Below are positions 35,268 to 45,193 of a stretch of DNA of 64,000 nucleotides, piece by piece (position 1 is the stretch's first letter; each line of letters starts with the position of its first letter). The notes under the pieces were generated by a model. The model was given only the letters and a program-made list of their open reading frames with translations. It was not told the origin of the DNA and searched no databases. Source of the DNA: Sphingobium trunci (GTDB taxonomy: Bacteria; Pseudomonadota; Alphaproteobacteria; Sphingomonadales; Sphingomonadaceae); NCBI RefSeq assembly GCF_022664535.1, contig NZ_JAKUJY010000001.1:372001-436000 (forward strand). Reading direction: 5' to 3'. The position numbers were made by a program, and so were the translations under genes.

Positions 35268-35933
35268 ATGCGTCTGCTGATCGTCGAAGATGAACCGAGC
35301 CTTGGGCAACAGCTGCGGAACACGCTGGAAGGCGCGGGCTATGCCGTGGACCTGGCCGACGATGGCGAGGACGGGCATTTTCTGGGCGCGACCGAAAGCT
35401 ATGACGCGGTGGTGCTGGACCTGGGCCTGCCGACCATCGACGGGCTGACAGTGCTCGACCGCTGGCGCAAGGAAGGCCGCAGCTTTCCGGTGCTGGTGCT
35501 GACGGCGCGCGACAGCTGGTCCGACAAGGTGGCCGGGCTGGACGCGGGCGCGGACGATTATCTCGCCAAGCCGTTCCAGAGCGAGGAACTGATCGCTCGC
35601 CTGCGCGCGCTCATCCGCCGCGCGTCGGGCAATGCGTCGAGCGAGCTGACCGCTGGCGACGTGCGGCTGGACACGCGGTCGGGCAAGGTGACGCTGAAGG
35701 GCGAGCCGGTGAAGCTGACCGCGCAGGAATATAAGCTGCTCTCCTACCTGCTCCACCACAAGGGCAAGGTGGTCAGCCGCACCGAATTGATCGAGCATAT
35801 CTACGATCAGGATTTCGACCGCGATTCCAACACGATCGAGGTGTTCGTGACGCGCATCCGCAAGAAGCTGGGCGCGGACGTCATCACGACCATTCGCGGG
35901 CTTGGCTACAGCCTCGACGAACCGGGGCGGTGA
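35268..35933 (+). CDS. OmpR/PhoP-family response regulator
   Basis: A 221-aa DNA-binding response regulator. The receiver domain (residues 1-115) has the acidic pair in VEDEP, phospho-acceptor Asp in VLDLGLP (near residue 51) and Lys in YLAKPF. The C-terminal winged helix of OmpR type (about 125-220) has LTAQEYKLLSYLLHH and RIRKKLGAD. With the PhoQ-like kinase 52 bases downstream it forms a two-component system of the PhoPQ/FeuPQ kind. Confidence 0.94.
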   Translation: MRLLIVEDEPSLGQQLRNTLEGAGYAVDLADDGEDGHFLGATESYDAVVLDLGLPTIDGLTVLDRWRKEGRSFPVLVLTARDSWSDKVAGLDAGADDYLAKPFQSEELIARLRALIRRASGNASSELTAGDVRLDTRSGKVTLKGEPVKLTAQEYKLLSYLLHHKGKVVSRTELIEHIYDQDFDRDSNTIEVFVTRIRKKLGADVITTIRGLGYSLDEPGR

Positions 35934-35985
35934 TCTCCGCTTTCCGTCCCCCTCGGACGGAAATGGAGGCTGCTGACCGCCCCTG

Positions 35986-37347
35986 ATGACCGATCCCGAA
36001 ACCTCTTCGCAGGTCCGCTCCACCGGTTCGCTGAGCCGCCGCATGATCGGCATCGCGGCCTTGTGGATCAGCCTGCTGCTGCTGGGCGGCGGGCTGGCGC
36101 TGGACCGGGTGCTGTCCGACGCGATCACGCGCAATTTCGACGACGGGATGAACTATGTCCTGACCGCGATGATCGCATCGGCGGAAATCGGGCCGGACGG
36201 CGAGGTGTTGTTCAATCGCGAACCGGCCGACCAGCGCTTTCTGGAACCCAACAGCGGCATCTATTACCAGATCAGCGCCAAGGGGCATGAGGATTGGCGG
36301 TCCCGATCGCTCTGGGACCGGGCGCTCAGGGTCAATCCCGACCATCATGACGATGCGCCCCATATTTATGACAGCAAGCAGTTTCCGGGCGAAGACCTGC
36401 GCATCATGGAGCGCAGCATCATCCTGCCCGGCTCCAACACCCGCTGGATGTTCATGATCGCGCAGGCCCGCGAAGGGCTGGACGCGCAGATCAAGACCTT
36501 GCGATCGACCCTGTTCGAGAGTTTCGCGCTGCTGGCGCTGGGGTTGATCGTGCTGGCGACGCTGCAGACCATTTACGGGCTGAGGCCGCTGCGCAAGGTC
36601 CGGCACGAGATCGTGCGGATGCGCGCGGGCGAGAAGAATCGCGTGACCGAGCCGATGCCCGCGGAAGTGCTGCCCATGGTCGAGGAATTGAACGCGCTGC
36701 TCGCCCATAATGAGCGGCAGGCGGAGGAGGCGCGGACCCATGCGGGCAACCTCGCCCATGCGCTGAAGACGCCGCTGACCGTCATCATGAACGCGGCCAC
36801 CGCGCAGGCCGCCGATCTGGGCGATACCGTGATCCGGGAGGCGACGACGATGCGGCGGCAGGTCGACCACCATCTCGCCCGCGCCCGCGCGGTCGGACGG
36901 CGCGGCGCGGCGCAGAGCCGGGCGGAGGTCTGGCCCAGCCTGGACGCGGTCGAACGCGCGGTGCAGCGGCTCTATCCCGACGTGCGCATCGACATGGACG
37001 GCGACAAGAATGCCGCGGTGCGGGTCGAGCGGCAGGATCTGGACGAAATGCTCGGCAATCTGCTGGAAAATGCAGCGAAATATGGCGGCGGCAGCGTCTT
37101 TGCGACGGTCGGGCGGATCGGTGGAATGATCGAGATACTGGTCGAGGATGACGGCGTGGGCATTCCGGAAACGGAACGCACGCGCATCTTCGACCGGGGC
37201 GTGCGGCTCGATTCGGGAAAGCCCGGGACTGGCCTTGGCCTTGCCATCGTGCGGGACGTCGCGGAAATCTATGACGGCTCGGTCACCATGGAGGAAAGCG
37301 AGGATCTGGGCGGGTTGCTGGTGCGGCTGCGGCTGCCCTCCGCATGA
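35986..37347 (+). CDS. PhoQ-like sensor histidine kinase
   Basis: Inner-membrane kinase of 453 aa: first transmembrane helix at about residues 22-42, a periplasmic sensor domain (about 45-165), a second helix (about 175-200), HAMP-like linker, the H-box AHALKTPLTVI, N-box NLLENAAKYG, and G-boxes VEDDGVGIPE and GTGLGLAIV. The H-box matches the PhoQ type (HxLKTPL). The periplasmic domain is rich in acidic residues, compatible with cation or peptide sensing, by inference. Confidence 0.93.
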   Translation: MTDPETSSQVRSTGSLSRRMIGIAALWISLLLLGGGLALDRVLSDAITRNFDDGMNYVLTAMIASAEIGPDGEVLFNREPADQRFLEPNSGIYYQISAKGHEDWRSRSLWDRALRVNPDHHDDAPHIYDSKQFPGEDLRIMERSIILPGSNTRWMFMIAQAREGLDAQIKTLRSTLFESFALLALGLIVLATLQTIYGLRPLRKVRHEIVRMRAGEKNRVTEPMPAEVLPMVEELNALLAHNERQAEEARTHAGNLAHALKTPLTVIMNAATAQAADLGDTVIREATTMRRQVDHHLARARAVGRRGAAQSRAEVWPSLDAVERAVQRLYPDVRIDMDGDKNAAVRVERQDLDEMLGNLLENAAKYGGGSVFATVGRIGGMIEILVEDDGVGIPETERTRIFDRGVRLDSGKPGTGLGLAIVRDVAEIYDGSVTMEESEDLGGLLVRLRLPSA

Positions 37348-37360
37348 CCGCCTTCGCCTG

Positions 37361-37714
37361 ATGGGACGCGCCTTCTATCTCTGCTGCGGTTTTCTGTCGC
37401 TGGGCGCCGGTGCGATCGGAGCCTTCCTGCCGCTGTTGCCAACCGTGCCCTTCATGATCCTGGCGGCCTTCTGCTTCGCCCGGTCCAGCCCGGCGCTGGA
37501 GGCGCGATTGCTGGAGCATCGCCATTTCGGGCCGCATATCCGCAACTGGCGGGAACGGGGCGCGATCAGCCGGAGGGGCAAGAAAGCGGCACTGGCGGCA
37601 TTCGCCTTCAGCGCCGTGCTGGGACTGGCCTTCTCACCCCTGCCCTGGTGCCTGATCCCGCTGGCCGCCGCCCTGATCGGCGGGACATGGATATGGACGC
37701 GGCCCGAAGCCTGA
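37361..37714 (+). CDS. DUF454 (YbaN-like) membrane protein
   Basis: A 117-aa inner-membrane protein with about three hydrophobic segments and the family motif LLPTVPFMILAAFCFARSSP, followed by HIRNWRERGAISRRGK. Its function is unknown. It starts 13 bases after the sensor kinase stop and is probably co-transcribed. Confidence 0.9.
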   Translation: MGRAFYLCCGFLSLGAGAIGAFLPLLPTVPFMILAAFCFARSSPALEARLLEHRHFGPHIRNWRERGAISRRGKKAALAAFAFSAVLGLAFSPLPWCLIPLAAALIGGTWIWTRPEA

Positions 37715-37744
37715 CGGGATCAGTTCCCCGGATAAATTCTCCGG

Positions 37745-38977
37745 TCAGTTCATCGCGAGGATCATGTTCCGCACCTGCGGATAGACCTGCTTTTCCCATT
37801 TGCTGCCGGAAAAGACGCCATAATGGCCCACGCCCGGCTGGAGATGATGGCGCTTGAGATGCGGGCGCAGGCCGGTGCAGAGCGCATGGGCGGCGGCAGT
37901 CTGGCCGACGGCGCAGACATCGTCCTTCTCCCCCTCCACCGTCAGCAGGGCGGTGTTGTGGATCGCGCCCAGATTGACTTTGCGCCCGCGATAGGTGAGT
38001 TCGCCCTTCGCCAGCAGCGTCTGCTGAAACACCTTGTCGACAGTCTCGATGTAGAATTCCTCGGTCATGTCGAGAACGGCGAAATATTCCTCGTAGAAGG
38101 TCTTGATCTTGTCCGCCTCCACCTGCTTGCCGTCGGCCAGCATCTGGTAGAGTTCACGATGGGCCGCGCCATGGCGTTCCAGATTCATCGACATGAAGGC
38201 CGAGAGCTGGAGGAAGCCGGGATAGACCCGGCGGCCGCGCCCGGCATAGCGCATCGGCACCACGGTGATGAGATTATTCTCGAACCATTCCAGCGGTTGT
38301 TCATTCGCCAGTTCGTTGACGACCGTCGGCGCGGCGCGCGGATCGATCGGCCCGCCCATCAGCGTCATCGAGCGAGGCGTCGCGGGATCCTTGTCCTCCG
38401 ACATGATCGCGACGGCGACCATGGCCGGGACGCAGGGCTGGCAGACGGAGACGAGATGCGCGCCCGGTCCCAGTTCCTGCAGGAAGGTCATGACATAGTC
38501 TACATAGTCATCGAAGCCGAACCGCCCAGCGCTGAGGGGCACGTCGCGGGCGTTCTTCCAGTCGGTGATATAGACGTCGTGGTCACGCAGCATCGTGTCC
38601 ACGGTGTTGCGCAGCAGCGTGGAAAAATGGCCCGACATCGGCGCCACCACCAGCACCTTGGGCTGGGCCGTTTCGACATCGTCCTTGGCGAAATGCAGCA
38701 GATTGCCGAAGGGTAGGTCCATCGCCACTTCTTCCCGCACGGGGACAACGGCATTGCCGCTCTCCACCTGGCGAATCGCATAGGCGGGCCGGTGATGCGT
38801 CAGCCTGGCGCCCTGGAACACGTCCATCAGGGCGAACATGCGGCGCGGCATGGCCCAATCCGCGACCGGTCCCATTTTGTCCTTGAAAGACAAGGCGATC
38901 CGCGCACCAAGACGGGCCGGAGCCAACATGTCGTTCCATGCCTGATAACCGCTGTACAACATCATCATCCTAGTCAA
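37745..38977 (-). CDS. phaZ: intracellular polyhydroxyalkanoate depolymerase
   Basis: Hydrolyses stored PHA granules inside the cell. The 410-aa protein matches the PhaZ1 type: PMSGHFSTLLRNTV, ITDWKNARDVP, and the lipase-box-like VCQPCVPAMVA, in which a cysteine is the nucleophile, as in the Ralstonia enzyme. The catalytic His is probably in GVGHYGVFSG. Several ATGs at the N-terminus (38977, 38968 and following) leave the start uncertain by a few codons. It is divergent from a GST gene. Confidence 0.92.
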   Translation of the reverse strand: MTRMMMLYSGYQAWNDMLAPARLGARIALSFKDKMGPVADWAMPRRMFALMDVFQGARLTHHRPAYAIRQVESGNAVVPVREEVAMDLPFGNLLHFAKDDVETAQPKVLVVAPMSGHFSTLLRNTVDTMLRDHDVYITDWKNARDVPLSAGRFGFDDYVDYVMTFLQELGPGAHLVSVCQPCVPAMVAVAIMSEDKDPATPRSMTLMGGPIDPRAAPTVVNELANEQPLEWFENNLITVVPMRYAGRGRRVYPGFLQLSAFMSMNLERHGAAHRELYQMLADGKQVEADKIKTFYEEYFAVLDMTEEFYIETVDKVFQQTLLAKGELTYRGRKVNLGAIHNTALLTVEGEKDDVCAVGQTAAAHALCTGLRPHLKRHHLQPGVGHYGVFSGSKWEKQVYPQVRNMILAMN

Positions 38978-39090
38978 ACGCGTCCTGCAATATCTGGTAC
39001 CGATTCGGTGTTTATATGATCGTTATACAGGTTTCATATTGCACCGCATCATGATTGATGGAAAAGTAGGGTAAAGCGGGAGGATTTACC

Positions 39091-39747
39091 ATGGCCGTCG
39101 CGGAACTGACCATTTCCAGCAAGACTTATTCATCCTGGTCCCTGCGGGGGTGGCTGCTCTGCCGCATGGCAGGGTTGCAGGTGACCGAAAAGACGATCGC
39201 TCTGGACGATCCTGAAAACAGGGCGGAATTATTGCTGCTGTCGCCGTCCGTGCTGGTGCCGCGGCTGACGCATGAAGGGGCCAGCGTGTGGGACACGCTC
39301 GCCATCGCGGAATATCTCAACGAACTTTATCCGCATGTGGGACTCTATCCGGAGGAGCGGATCCAGCGCGCCCATTGCCGGTCGGTTTCGGGCGAAATCC
39401 ATTCGGGTTTCATCAACCTGCGTTCCGCGCTGCCGATGAACCTGAAGATCCGGCATGAAAAATTCCCGGTCTTTTCGGGCGCCAAGCCGGATATCGAGCG
39501 TATCGAGGAAATCTGGACCGAATGTCTGGACGCCTATGGCGGCCCCTGGCTGTTCGGGGAGACGCCGACCGTGGCCGACGCCATGTTCGCGCCAGTGGCG
39601 CAGCGATTCCTGACCTATGCGGTACGGCTGTCGGCCAAATCGGCGGCCTATTGCAACTGGAGCAACGACTGGGACCTGATGCGCGAATGGATCGATGCCG
39701 CGCGGAAGGAAAAGGACGAGGTCGAGGAACTGGAAATCGAGTTCTGA
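39091..39747 (+). CDS. glutathione S-transferase family protein
   Basis: Cytosolic GST-fold protein of 218 aa. The N-terminal thioredoxin-like domain has the SSWSLRGWLL active-site helix and the cis-Pro motif VLVPRL. The C-terminal all-helical domain has GETPTVADAMFAPV. AGCGGGAGG upstream supports the start. The substrate is unknown. Confidence 0.9.
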   Translation: MAVAELTISSKTYSSWSLRGWLLCRMAGLQVTEKTIALDDPENRAELLLLSPSVLVPRLTHEGASVWDTLAIAEYLNELYPHVGLYPEERIQRAHCRSVSGEIHSGFINLRSALPMNLKIRHEKFPVFSGAKPDIERIEEIWTECLDAYGGPWLFGETPTVADAMFAPVAQRFLTYAVRLSAKSAAYCNWSNDWDLMREWIDAARKEKDEVEELEIEF

Positions 39748-39754
39748 GGTCGCG

Positions 39755-40456
39755 TCAGGCGTCGAGCCCGGCCAGCCACTCCGCGATCATCGCCCTGCCC
39801 GCCGCGACGGCGCCGGGGCCATGATCGGCATGATCCTGCCGCAGTGCGATGCCGCATTGCTTCGCAATGTCGAGATCGGCCCAGAAATGGGTCAGCCAAT
39901 CCTCGAAGCGGGGATCCTCGCCCATTTCAGCATGGAATTGCAGCGCCAGCAGGTTGCCGCCCCGACGGAAGGCCTGATGGGCGTAGGTCCCGGTCGATGC
40001 CAGAAGATCGACGCCGGAGGGCAATTCGAAGGTGTCGCTGTGCCAGTGAAGGACCGGAACGCCCTCCAGGTGGCGCAGCGGTGAGTCGGCCCCTGCCCCG
40101 TTCAGAGTCACCGGCGCGAAGCCCAGTTCCATGACTCCGCCGGGATAGACCCGCGCGCCCAGTGCCGCCGCGATCATCTGGCTGCCGAGGCATACGCCGA
40201 GCGTTGGAAGATCCTGCTCCAGCCGGGCGGAGAGCTTTTCGATCTGGTGGGGAATCCAGGGGTGGATGTCCTGTTCATAGACACCCATCGGCCCGCCCAT
40301 CATGATCAGCAGGTCGGGGGTGCAGAGGTCGGCCTCTACGAAATCGGGGCTGGCGACGTCGATCCGTTCGATCTCATAGCCTGCGGCCTCGATCGGCTGG
40401 AGATAACCCGCCGCTCCTTCGCGCGGCACATGACGGACGATCAGCGCTTTCTTCAT
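39755..40456 (-). CDS. class I glutamine amidotransferase domain protein
   Basis: A 233-aa stand-alone GATase1 protein of the GMP-synthase-like/YfeJ type, with nucleophile Cys in GVCLGSQ, LHWHSDTFELP, and His/Glu in QFHAEM. The synthase partner domain is absent; related proteins hydrolyse gamma-glutamyl compounds. ATG 40456 is taken as the start; an upstream TTG at 40477 is less likely. It is convergent with the GST gene. Confidence 0.88.
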   Translation of the reverse strand: MKKALIVRHVPREGAAGYLQPIEAAGYEIERIDVASPDFVEADLCTPDLLIMMGGPMGVYEQDIHPWIPHQIEKLSARLEQDLPTLGVCLGSQMIAAALGARVYPGGVMELGFAPVTLNGAGADSPLRHLEGVPVLHWHSDTFELPSGVDLLASTGTYAHQAFRRGGNLLALQFHAEMGEDPRFEDWLTHFWADLDIAKQCGIALRQDHADHGPGAVAAGRAMIAEWLAGLDA

Positions 40457-40587
40457 CTCTATGGCTTTGGTAGCCAAGAGAGACGGCGGCCGCTACCCCA
40501 GCCTTTCTTGAAGAGGGCATATTCCTCCTATCGGCCGGCGCCGGCACGAAGGGGACGAGCAATTCGTTTCCGTGCCCGAAGCGACCG

Positions 40588-41604
40588 TCAAACCGTCAGC
40601 ACGATCTTTCCGAAATGGTCGCCCGCATCCATGCGCGCATGGGCCTTCGCCGCATCCGCCAGCGGAAAGCGCATGTCCATGGCGGGGCGCAGCCTGCCTT
40701 GTTCGACGAAGGTCCAGACGACCCGCATCAGTTCATCGGCAACCAGGCTTTTGAAAGCCACCGAACGCGGCCGCAGCGTCGATCCGGTGAGGGTCAGCCG
40801 CCTGGTCATGACGGCGGGCAGGAAGACGGTCGCCTTCGGCCCGCCCATCACCGCGATCGATACATGGCGGCCATCCTCGGCCAGGCACTGGAGATTGCGC
40901 GCCACATAGTCGCCGCCCACCATGTCCAGCACCGCCTGCACCCCCTGGCCGCCGGTGATGCGCTTCACTTCCTCGACGAAATCCTGGGTGCGATAGTTGA
41001 TCGCATGGTCCGCGCCCCAGGTCCTGGCCTGCTCGCACTTCCCGTCGCTGCCGCAGGTGACGATGGTGGTGATGTCGAACAGCCTGCAGAGCGCGATCGC
41101 CATGGTGCCGATGCCGCTGGTGCCGCCATGGACCAGCACGGTGTCGCCCTCCACCACATAGGCGCGCTCGAACAGGTTGCTCCAGACGGTAAACAGCGTT
41201 TCCGGCAGAGCCGCCGCTTCGGCCAGGTCATAATCGTCCGGCACCGGCAAACATTGCCCGGCGGGCGCCACCGCATATTCGGCATAGCCTCCGCCGGCCA
41301 GCAGCGCGCAGACCCGCTGGCCGACCAGCAGTTCGGCGCTTCCGCCAGCCGCCACGATCACGCCGGAAACCTCCAGCCCCGGAATGTCCGAAGCCCCGGG
41401 CGGCGGCGGATATCTGCCCTCTCGCTGCATGACGTCGGGGCGATTGATGCCCGCGGCGGCGACCTTGATCAGCACCTCGTCGGGACCGGGCACCGGAACC
41501 GGCCGCCGCTCGGGCACCAGCGCTTCGGGGCCGCCCGGCACGGGGATGCCGATCGCCGTCATTTCCCTTGGTATTTCGCCCGGAATTGCGTTCTTGTCCG
41601 CCAT
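40588..41604 (-). CDS. NAD(P)H quinone oxidoreductase, PIG3 family
   Basis: Medium-chain dehydrogenase/reductase without zinc ligands, 338 aa. It has an N-terminal GroES-like domain (GINRPDVMQREGRYPPPPG) and a Rossmann domain with VLVHGGTSGIGTMAIAL. It matches the PIG3-type quinone reductases that give single-electron reduction of quinones. ATG 41604 is preferred; an ATG at 41562 is an alternative. It is divergent from a DUF1192 gene. Confidence 0.9.
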   Translation of the reverse strand: MADKNAIPGEIPREMTAIGIPVPGGPEALVPERRPVPVPGPDEVLIKVAAAGINRPDVMQREGRYPPPPGASDIPGLEVSGVIVAAGGSAELLVGQRVCALLAGGGYAEYAVAPAGQCLPVPDDYDLAEAAALPETLFTVWSNLFERAYVVEGDTVLVHGGTSGIGTMAIALCRLFDITTIVTCGSDGKCEQARTWGADHAINYRTQDFVEEVKRITGGQGVQAVLDMVGGDYVARNLQCLAEDGRHVSIAVMGGPKATVFLPAVMTRRLTLTGSTLRPRSVAFKSLVADELMRVVWTFVEQGRLRPAMDMRFPLADAAKAHARMDAGDHFGKIVLTV

Positions 41605-41702
41605 TGGCCGCCCCCGCCCCATCATGCTGCACCGCACCTAAATCGACGGGCGGAATGCTGGCCTTATTGACAGACTGGTCCTCAGGGTCAACATTGCACG
41701 TC

Positions 41703-41900
41703 ATGGACATGGATGAAGATCTGCCGCGCAAGGCTGATGATCCGCTGGCCCAACTGCTCCGACAGGATCTGGGCCCACTTTCCATGGCCGATCTGGAGGC
41801 GCGCATCGTCGCGCTGCAAAGCGAAATCACCCGAACCCGATCAAAGATTGAAAGCGCCGTTAACCACAAAGCAAGTGCCGAGGCGTTATTCAAGCGATGA
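41703..41900 (+). CDS. DUF1192 family protein
   Basis: A 65-residue protein with acidic N-terminus and the core LSMADLEARIVALQSEI followed by a helical, probably coiled-coil tail. This is the alphaproteobacterial DUF1192 family of unknown function. ATG 41703 gives the family N-terminus (MDMDEDLPRK). Confidence 0.88.
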   Translation: MDMDEDLPRKADDPLAQLLRQDLGPLSMADLEARIVALQSEITRTRSKIESAVNHKASAEALFKR

Positions 41901-42057
41901 ACCCGCGCCTTGCCCCTCGCAACTCCATCGGGAGTTCCACCGGGCATGGGCAGTCTGGCAATTCCGGCGATCAAGGTGCCCATCTTGATCCGTCGTCGAG
42001 CAATGCCGACATATGGTTCAAGTACAGCCCCTCTTGGGGGTCAGGAGTATAAAAGAC

Positions 42058-44376
42058 ATGCCATCTTTCGCATCCGCCCTTGAAACCACCCTGCATAATG
42101 CGCTGACGCACGCATCGGAGCGCCGTCACGAATATGCGACGCTGGAGCATCTGCTGCTCGCGCTGATCGACGATGAACATGCGTCGAAGGTGATGCAGGC
42201 CTGCGGTGTGGAGCTCGGCGAACTATCCGACGCGGTGACGCAATATCTGGACACCGAACTGGACAGCCTGAAGGTGGAGGGGGCCAGCGACCCCTCCCCC
42301 ACCAGCGGTTTCCAGCGCGTCGTGCAGCGCGCGATCCTGCACGTCCAGTCTTCCGGCAAGGATGAGGTGACGGGCGCCAATGTGCTTGTCGCGCTTTTCT
42401 CCGAACGGGAAAGCTATGCCGTCTATTTCCTCCAGCAGCAGGATATGAGCCGCCTGGATGCCGTCAGCTATATCAGCCACGGCGTCGGCAAGGGCACGGC
42501 CGCCCCTGAGCAGCGCGAAACCAAGGGCGCTCAGGAAGAGGAAAAGAAGGCGCAGGACAGCAAGGGCAAGAAGGACAGTGCCTTGGAGCAGTTCACCGTC
42601 AACCTCAACGAGAAGGCGGCGCGGGGCAAGGTTGACCCGCTGATCGGCCGCGCTTCCGAAGTCGACCGGACCATCCAGATCCTGTGCCGGCGGTCTAAGA
42701 ACAACCCGCTCTATGTGGGCGATCCGGGCGTGGGCAAGACCGCCATCGCGGAAGGCCTGGCGCGCAAGATCGTCGAGGGTGAGGTTCCCGATGTCCTGAA
42801 GGAAGCGGTGATCTACTCGCTCGACATGGGCGCGTTGCTGGCGGGCACCCGCTATCGCGGCGATTTCGAGGAGCGGCTGAAGGCTGTCGTCACCGAACTG
42901 GAGAAGATGCCGCACGCGGTTCTCTTCATCGATGAGATCCACACGGTCATCGGCGCGGGCGCGACCAGCGGCGGCGCGATGGATGCGTCGAACCTGCTGA
43001 AACCCGCTCTGTCGGGCGGCACGATCCGCTGCATCGGCTCGACCACCTACAAGGAGTTCCGCAACCATTTCGAGAAGGACCGCGCCCTGCTGCGCCGGTT
43101 CCAGAAGATCGATGTCAACGAACCCACGATCGAGGACACGATCAAGATTCTCGCCGGGCTGCGCAGCGCCTTCGAGGAACATCACAACGTCAAATATACC
43201 CCCGACGCGATCAAGGCGGCGGTGGAACTGTCGGCGCGCTATATCAACGACCGCAAGCTGCCGGACAAGGCGATCGACGTCATCGACGAGGTCGGCGCGA
43301 TGCAGATGCTGGTCGTGCCTTCGAAGCGCAAGAAGACGATCACGCCCAAGGAGATCGAGCAGGTCATCGCCACGATGGCCCGCATCCCTCCCAAGACCGT
43401 GTCCGCCGACGACAAGTCGGTGCTGGAGACGCTGGAAACCGATCTCAAGCGCGTGGTCTTCGGCCAGAACCGGGCGATCGAGGTGCTGTCCTCCGCGATC
43501 AAGCTGTCGCGGGCAGGCCTGCGCGATCCGGACAAGCCGATCGGCAACTATCTCTTCTCCGGCCCCACCGGCGTCGGCAAGACGGAAGTTGCGCGGCAAC
43601 TCGCCCATCTGCTCGGCATTCCGCTCCAGCGTTTCGACATGTCGGAATATATGGAACGGCATTCGGTCAGCCGCCTGATCGGCGCGCCTCCGGGCTATGT
43701 CGGCTACGACCAGGGCGGCCTGCTGACCGATGCGGTCGACCAGAATCCGCACAGCGTCCTGCTGCTGGACGAGATCGAGAAGGCGCATCCTGACCTGTTC
43801 AACATATTGCTGCAGGTCATGGACAATGGCCGCTTGACCGATCACCACGGCAAGACGGTGGATTTCCGCAACACCATCCTCATCATGACCACCAATGCCG
43901 GTGCGTCGGACATGGCGAAGGAAAGCATCGGCTTCGGCGAGTTCACGCGCGAGGATGTGCAGGAGGATGCCGTGAAGAAGCTCTTCACGCCGGAATTCCG
44001 TAACCGCCTGGATGCAGTGGTGCCCTTCGGCTATCTGCCGCCCGAAATCGTCTCCCGCGTGGTCGACAAGTTCGTGCTCCAGTTGGAGCTGCAACTGGCC
44101 GACCGTGATGTCCACATCACGCTGGAGGATGATGCGAAGGATTGGCTGACCAAGAAGGGCTATGATAAGCTCTATGGCGCCCGTCCGATGGGCCGCCTGA
44201 TGCAGGAGAAGATCAAGCAGCCGCTGGCCGAGGAACTGTTGTTCGGCAAGCTGGTCCATGGCGGCGAGGTCCATGTGCGGCTGAAGGACGACGCGCTCGC
44301 GTTCGAAATCACCCCGGCGGCTCCCAAGAAGGGCAAGAAGGGCGGCAAGGCGAAGCCTGCGGAGTCCGCCAAGTAG
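42058..44376 (+). CDS. clpA: ATP-dependent Clp protease ATPase subunit ClpA
   Basis: AAA+ unfoldase that feeds proteins to ClpP. The 772-aa protein has a double Clp N-domain ([22 protein letters not shown]), AAA1 with Walker [12 protein letters not shown]2 with [11 protein letters not shown] and Walker [13 protein letters not shown], an IGF loop (ESIGFGE) for ClpP docking, and a C-terminal D2-small domain. A Lys-rich tail follows. GGAG about 12 bases before the ATG supports the start; an upstream frame from 42013 is possible. The adaptor gene clpS is not adjacent. A terminator follows. Confidence 0.95.
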   Translation: MPSFASALETTLHNALTHASERRHEYATLEHLLLALIDDEHASKVMQACGVELGELSDAVTQYLDTELDSLKVEGASDPSPTSGFQRVVQRAILHVQSSGKDEVTGANVLVALFSERESYAVYFLQQQDMSRLDAVSYISHGVGKGTAAPEQRETKGAQEEEKKAQDSKGKKDSALEQFTVNLNEKAARGKVDPLIGRASEVDRTIQILCRRSKNNPLYVGDPGVGKTAIAEGLARKIVEGEVPDVLKEAVIYSLDMGALLAGTRYRGDFEERLKAVVTELEKMPHAVLFIDEIHTVIGAGATSGGAMDASNLLKPALSGGTIRCIGSTTYKEFRNHFEKDRALLRRFQKIDVNEPTIEDTIKILAGLRSAFEEHHNVKYTPDAIKAAVELSARYINDRKLPDKAIDVIDEVGAMQMLVVPSKRKKTITPKEIEQVIATMARIPPKTVSADDKSVLETLETDLKRVVFGQNRAIEVLSSAIKLSRAGLRDPDKPIGNYLFSGPTGVGKTEVARQLAHLLGIPLQRFDMSEYMERHSVSRLIGAPPGYVGYDQGGLLTDAVDQNPHSVLLLDEIEKAHPDLFNILLQVMDNGRLTDHHGKTVDFRNTILIMTTNAGASDMAKESIGFGEFTREDVQEDAVKKLFTPEFRNRLDAVVPFGYLPPEIVSRVVDKFVLQLELQLADRDVHITLEDDAKDWLTKKGYDKLYGARPMGRLMQEKIKQPLAEELLFGKLVHGGEVHVRLKDDALAFEITPAAPKKGKKGGKAKPAESAK

Positions 44377-44403
44377 AAGCCGGACGATTGCTGAAAAGGG
44401 AAT

Positions 44404-44430
44404 GGGGCGGTCCGTCGGGCCGCCCTTTTT
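44404..44430 (+). terminator. rho-independent terminator after clpA
   Basis: GGGCGG/CCGCCC stem with a 9-base loop followed by TTTTT, 28 bases after the clpA stop. Stem and flanks resemble the terminator at 59229-59255. Confidence 0.85.
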
Positions 44431-44503
44431 CATTGGATTCCGTTCGAAACTGAGCGAAAACTTCCGATCATTGTTGCGGCTATCTCGCATAGGGAGATTT
44501 CCG

Positions 44504-45133
44504 ATGACGGCAGACATCAGCTTCTACACCAACCCCATGTCGCGCGGGCAGATTGCCCGGTGGATGCTGGAGGAGACAGGCCAGCCCTACGAGCTGATCG
44601 TGCTGGATTATGAAAAGGACATGAAGGCGCCAGGCTATCTGGCGATCAATCCGATGGGGAAAGTGCCTGCCATCGTCCACGCGGGCAAGGTGGTGACGGA
44701 GGCCGCGGCGATCTGCGCCTATCTGGCCGACGCGTTTCCCGCGGCAGGCCTGGCCCCGCCCCTCGACGCTCGCGCGGATTATTATCGCTGGCTGTTCTTC
44801 GCGGCCGGTCCGGTGGAAGCGGCCGTCACCAACAAGGCGCTGGGCTTCGTCGTACCCGAAGGCCGGGAACGGGTCGCGGGCTATGGCAGCTTCGATCAGA
44901 CGATCGATACCCTGGAGCATGCCGTATCGAGATCGGAATGGATTTGCGGCGACCGGTTCACGGCGGCTGACGTCTATGTCGGCTCGCAGGTCGGTTGGGG
45001 CCTCAGCTTTGGAACCATCCCCAGCCGGCCCGCATTCGAAACCTATGCCGCACGCCTGCGCGAACGACCGGCCTACAAGCGGCAGAAGGAACTGGACGGC
45101 GCTTTGATGGCGCAAATGGCCAAGCCCGCATAA
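44504..45133 (+). CDS. glutathione S-transferase family protein
   Basis: A 209-aa GST: thioredoxin-like domain with YTNPMSRGQIARWML at the glutathione site and cis-Pro in GKVPAIV, and a helical domain with GDRFTAADVYVG. AGGGAG upstream of ATG 44504 fixes the start. It is related in fold to, but not a duplicate of, the GST at 39.1 kb. A strong bidirectional terminator follows. Confidence 0.92.
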   Translation: MTADISFYTNPMSRGQIARWMLEETGQPYELIVLDYEKDMKAPGYLAINPMGKVPAIVHAGKVVTEAAAICAYLADAFPAAGLAPPLDARADYYRWLFFAAGPVEAAVTNKALGFVVPEGRERVAGYGSFDQTIDTLEHAVSRSEWICGDRFTAADVYVGSQVGWGLSFGTIPSRPAFETYAARLRERPAYKRQKELDGALMAQMAKPA

Positions 45134-45140
45134 AGCGAAG

Positions 45141-45171
45141 GGGCCCGGCGGAACGATCCGCCGGGCCCTTT
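45141..45171. terminator. bidirectional terminator between GST and Bax inhibitor-1 genes
   Basis: A perfect 12-bp GC-rich stem (GGGCCCGGCGGA and complement) with a 4-base loop and T-rich 3' flank, between two convergent genes. Confidence 0.85.
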
Positions 45172-45193
45172 AACTTCTACCGGGCCATATGGC

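Noticed and set aside
41901..42057. Heat-shock (RpoH-type) promoter before clpA
   Set aside because: A CTTG box and a CATAT box are present but their spacing is longer than the 17-18 bases of the alphaproteobacterial consensus.
42223..44517. Minus-strand open frame of 764 codons
   Set aside because: Antisense shadow of clpA.
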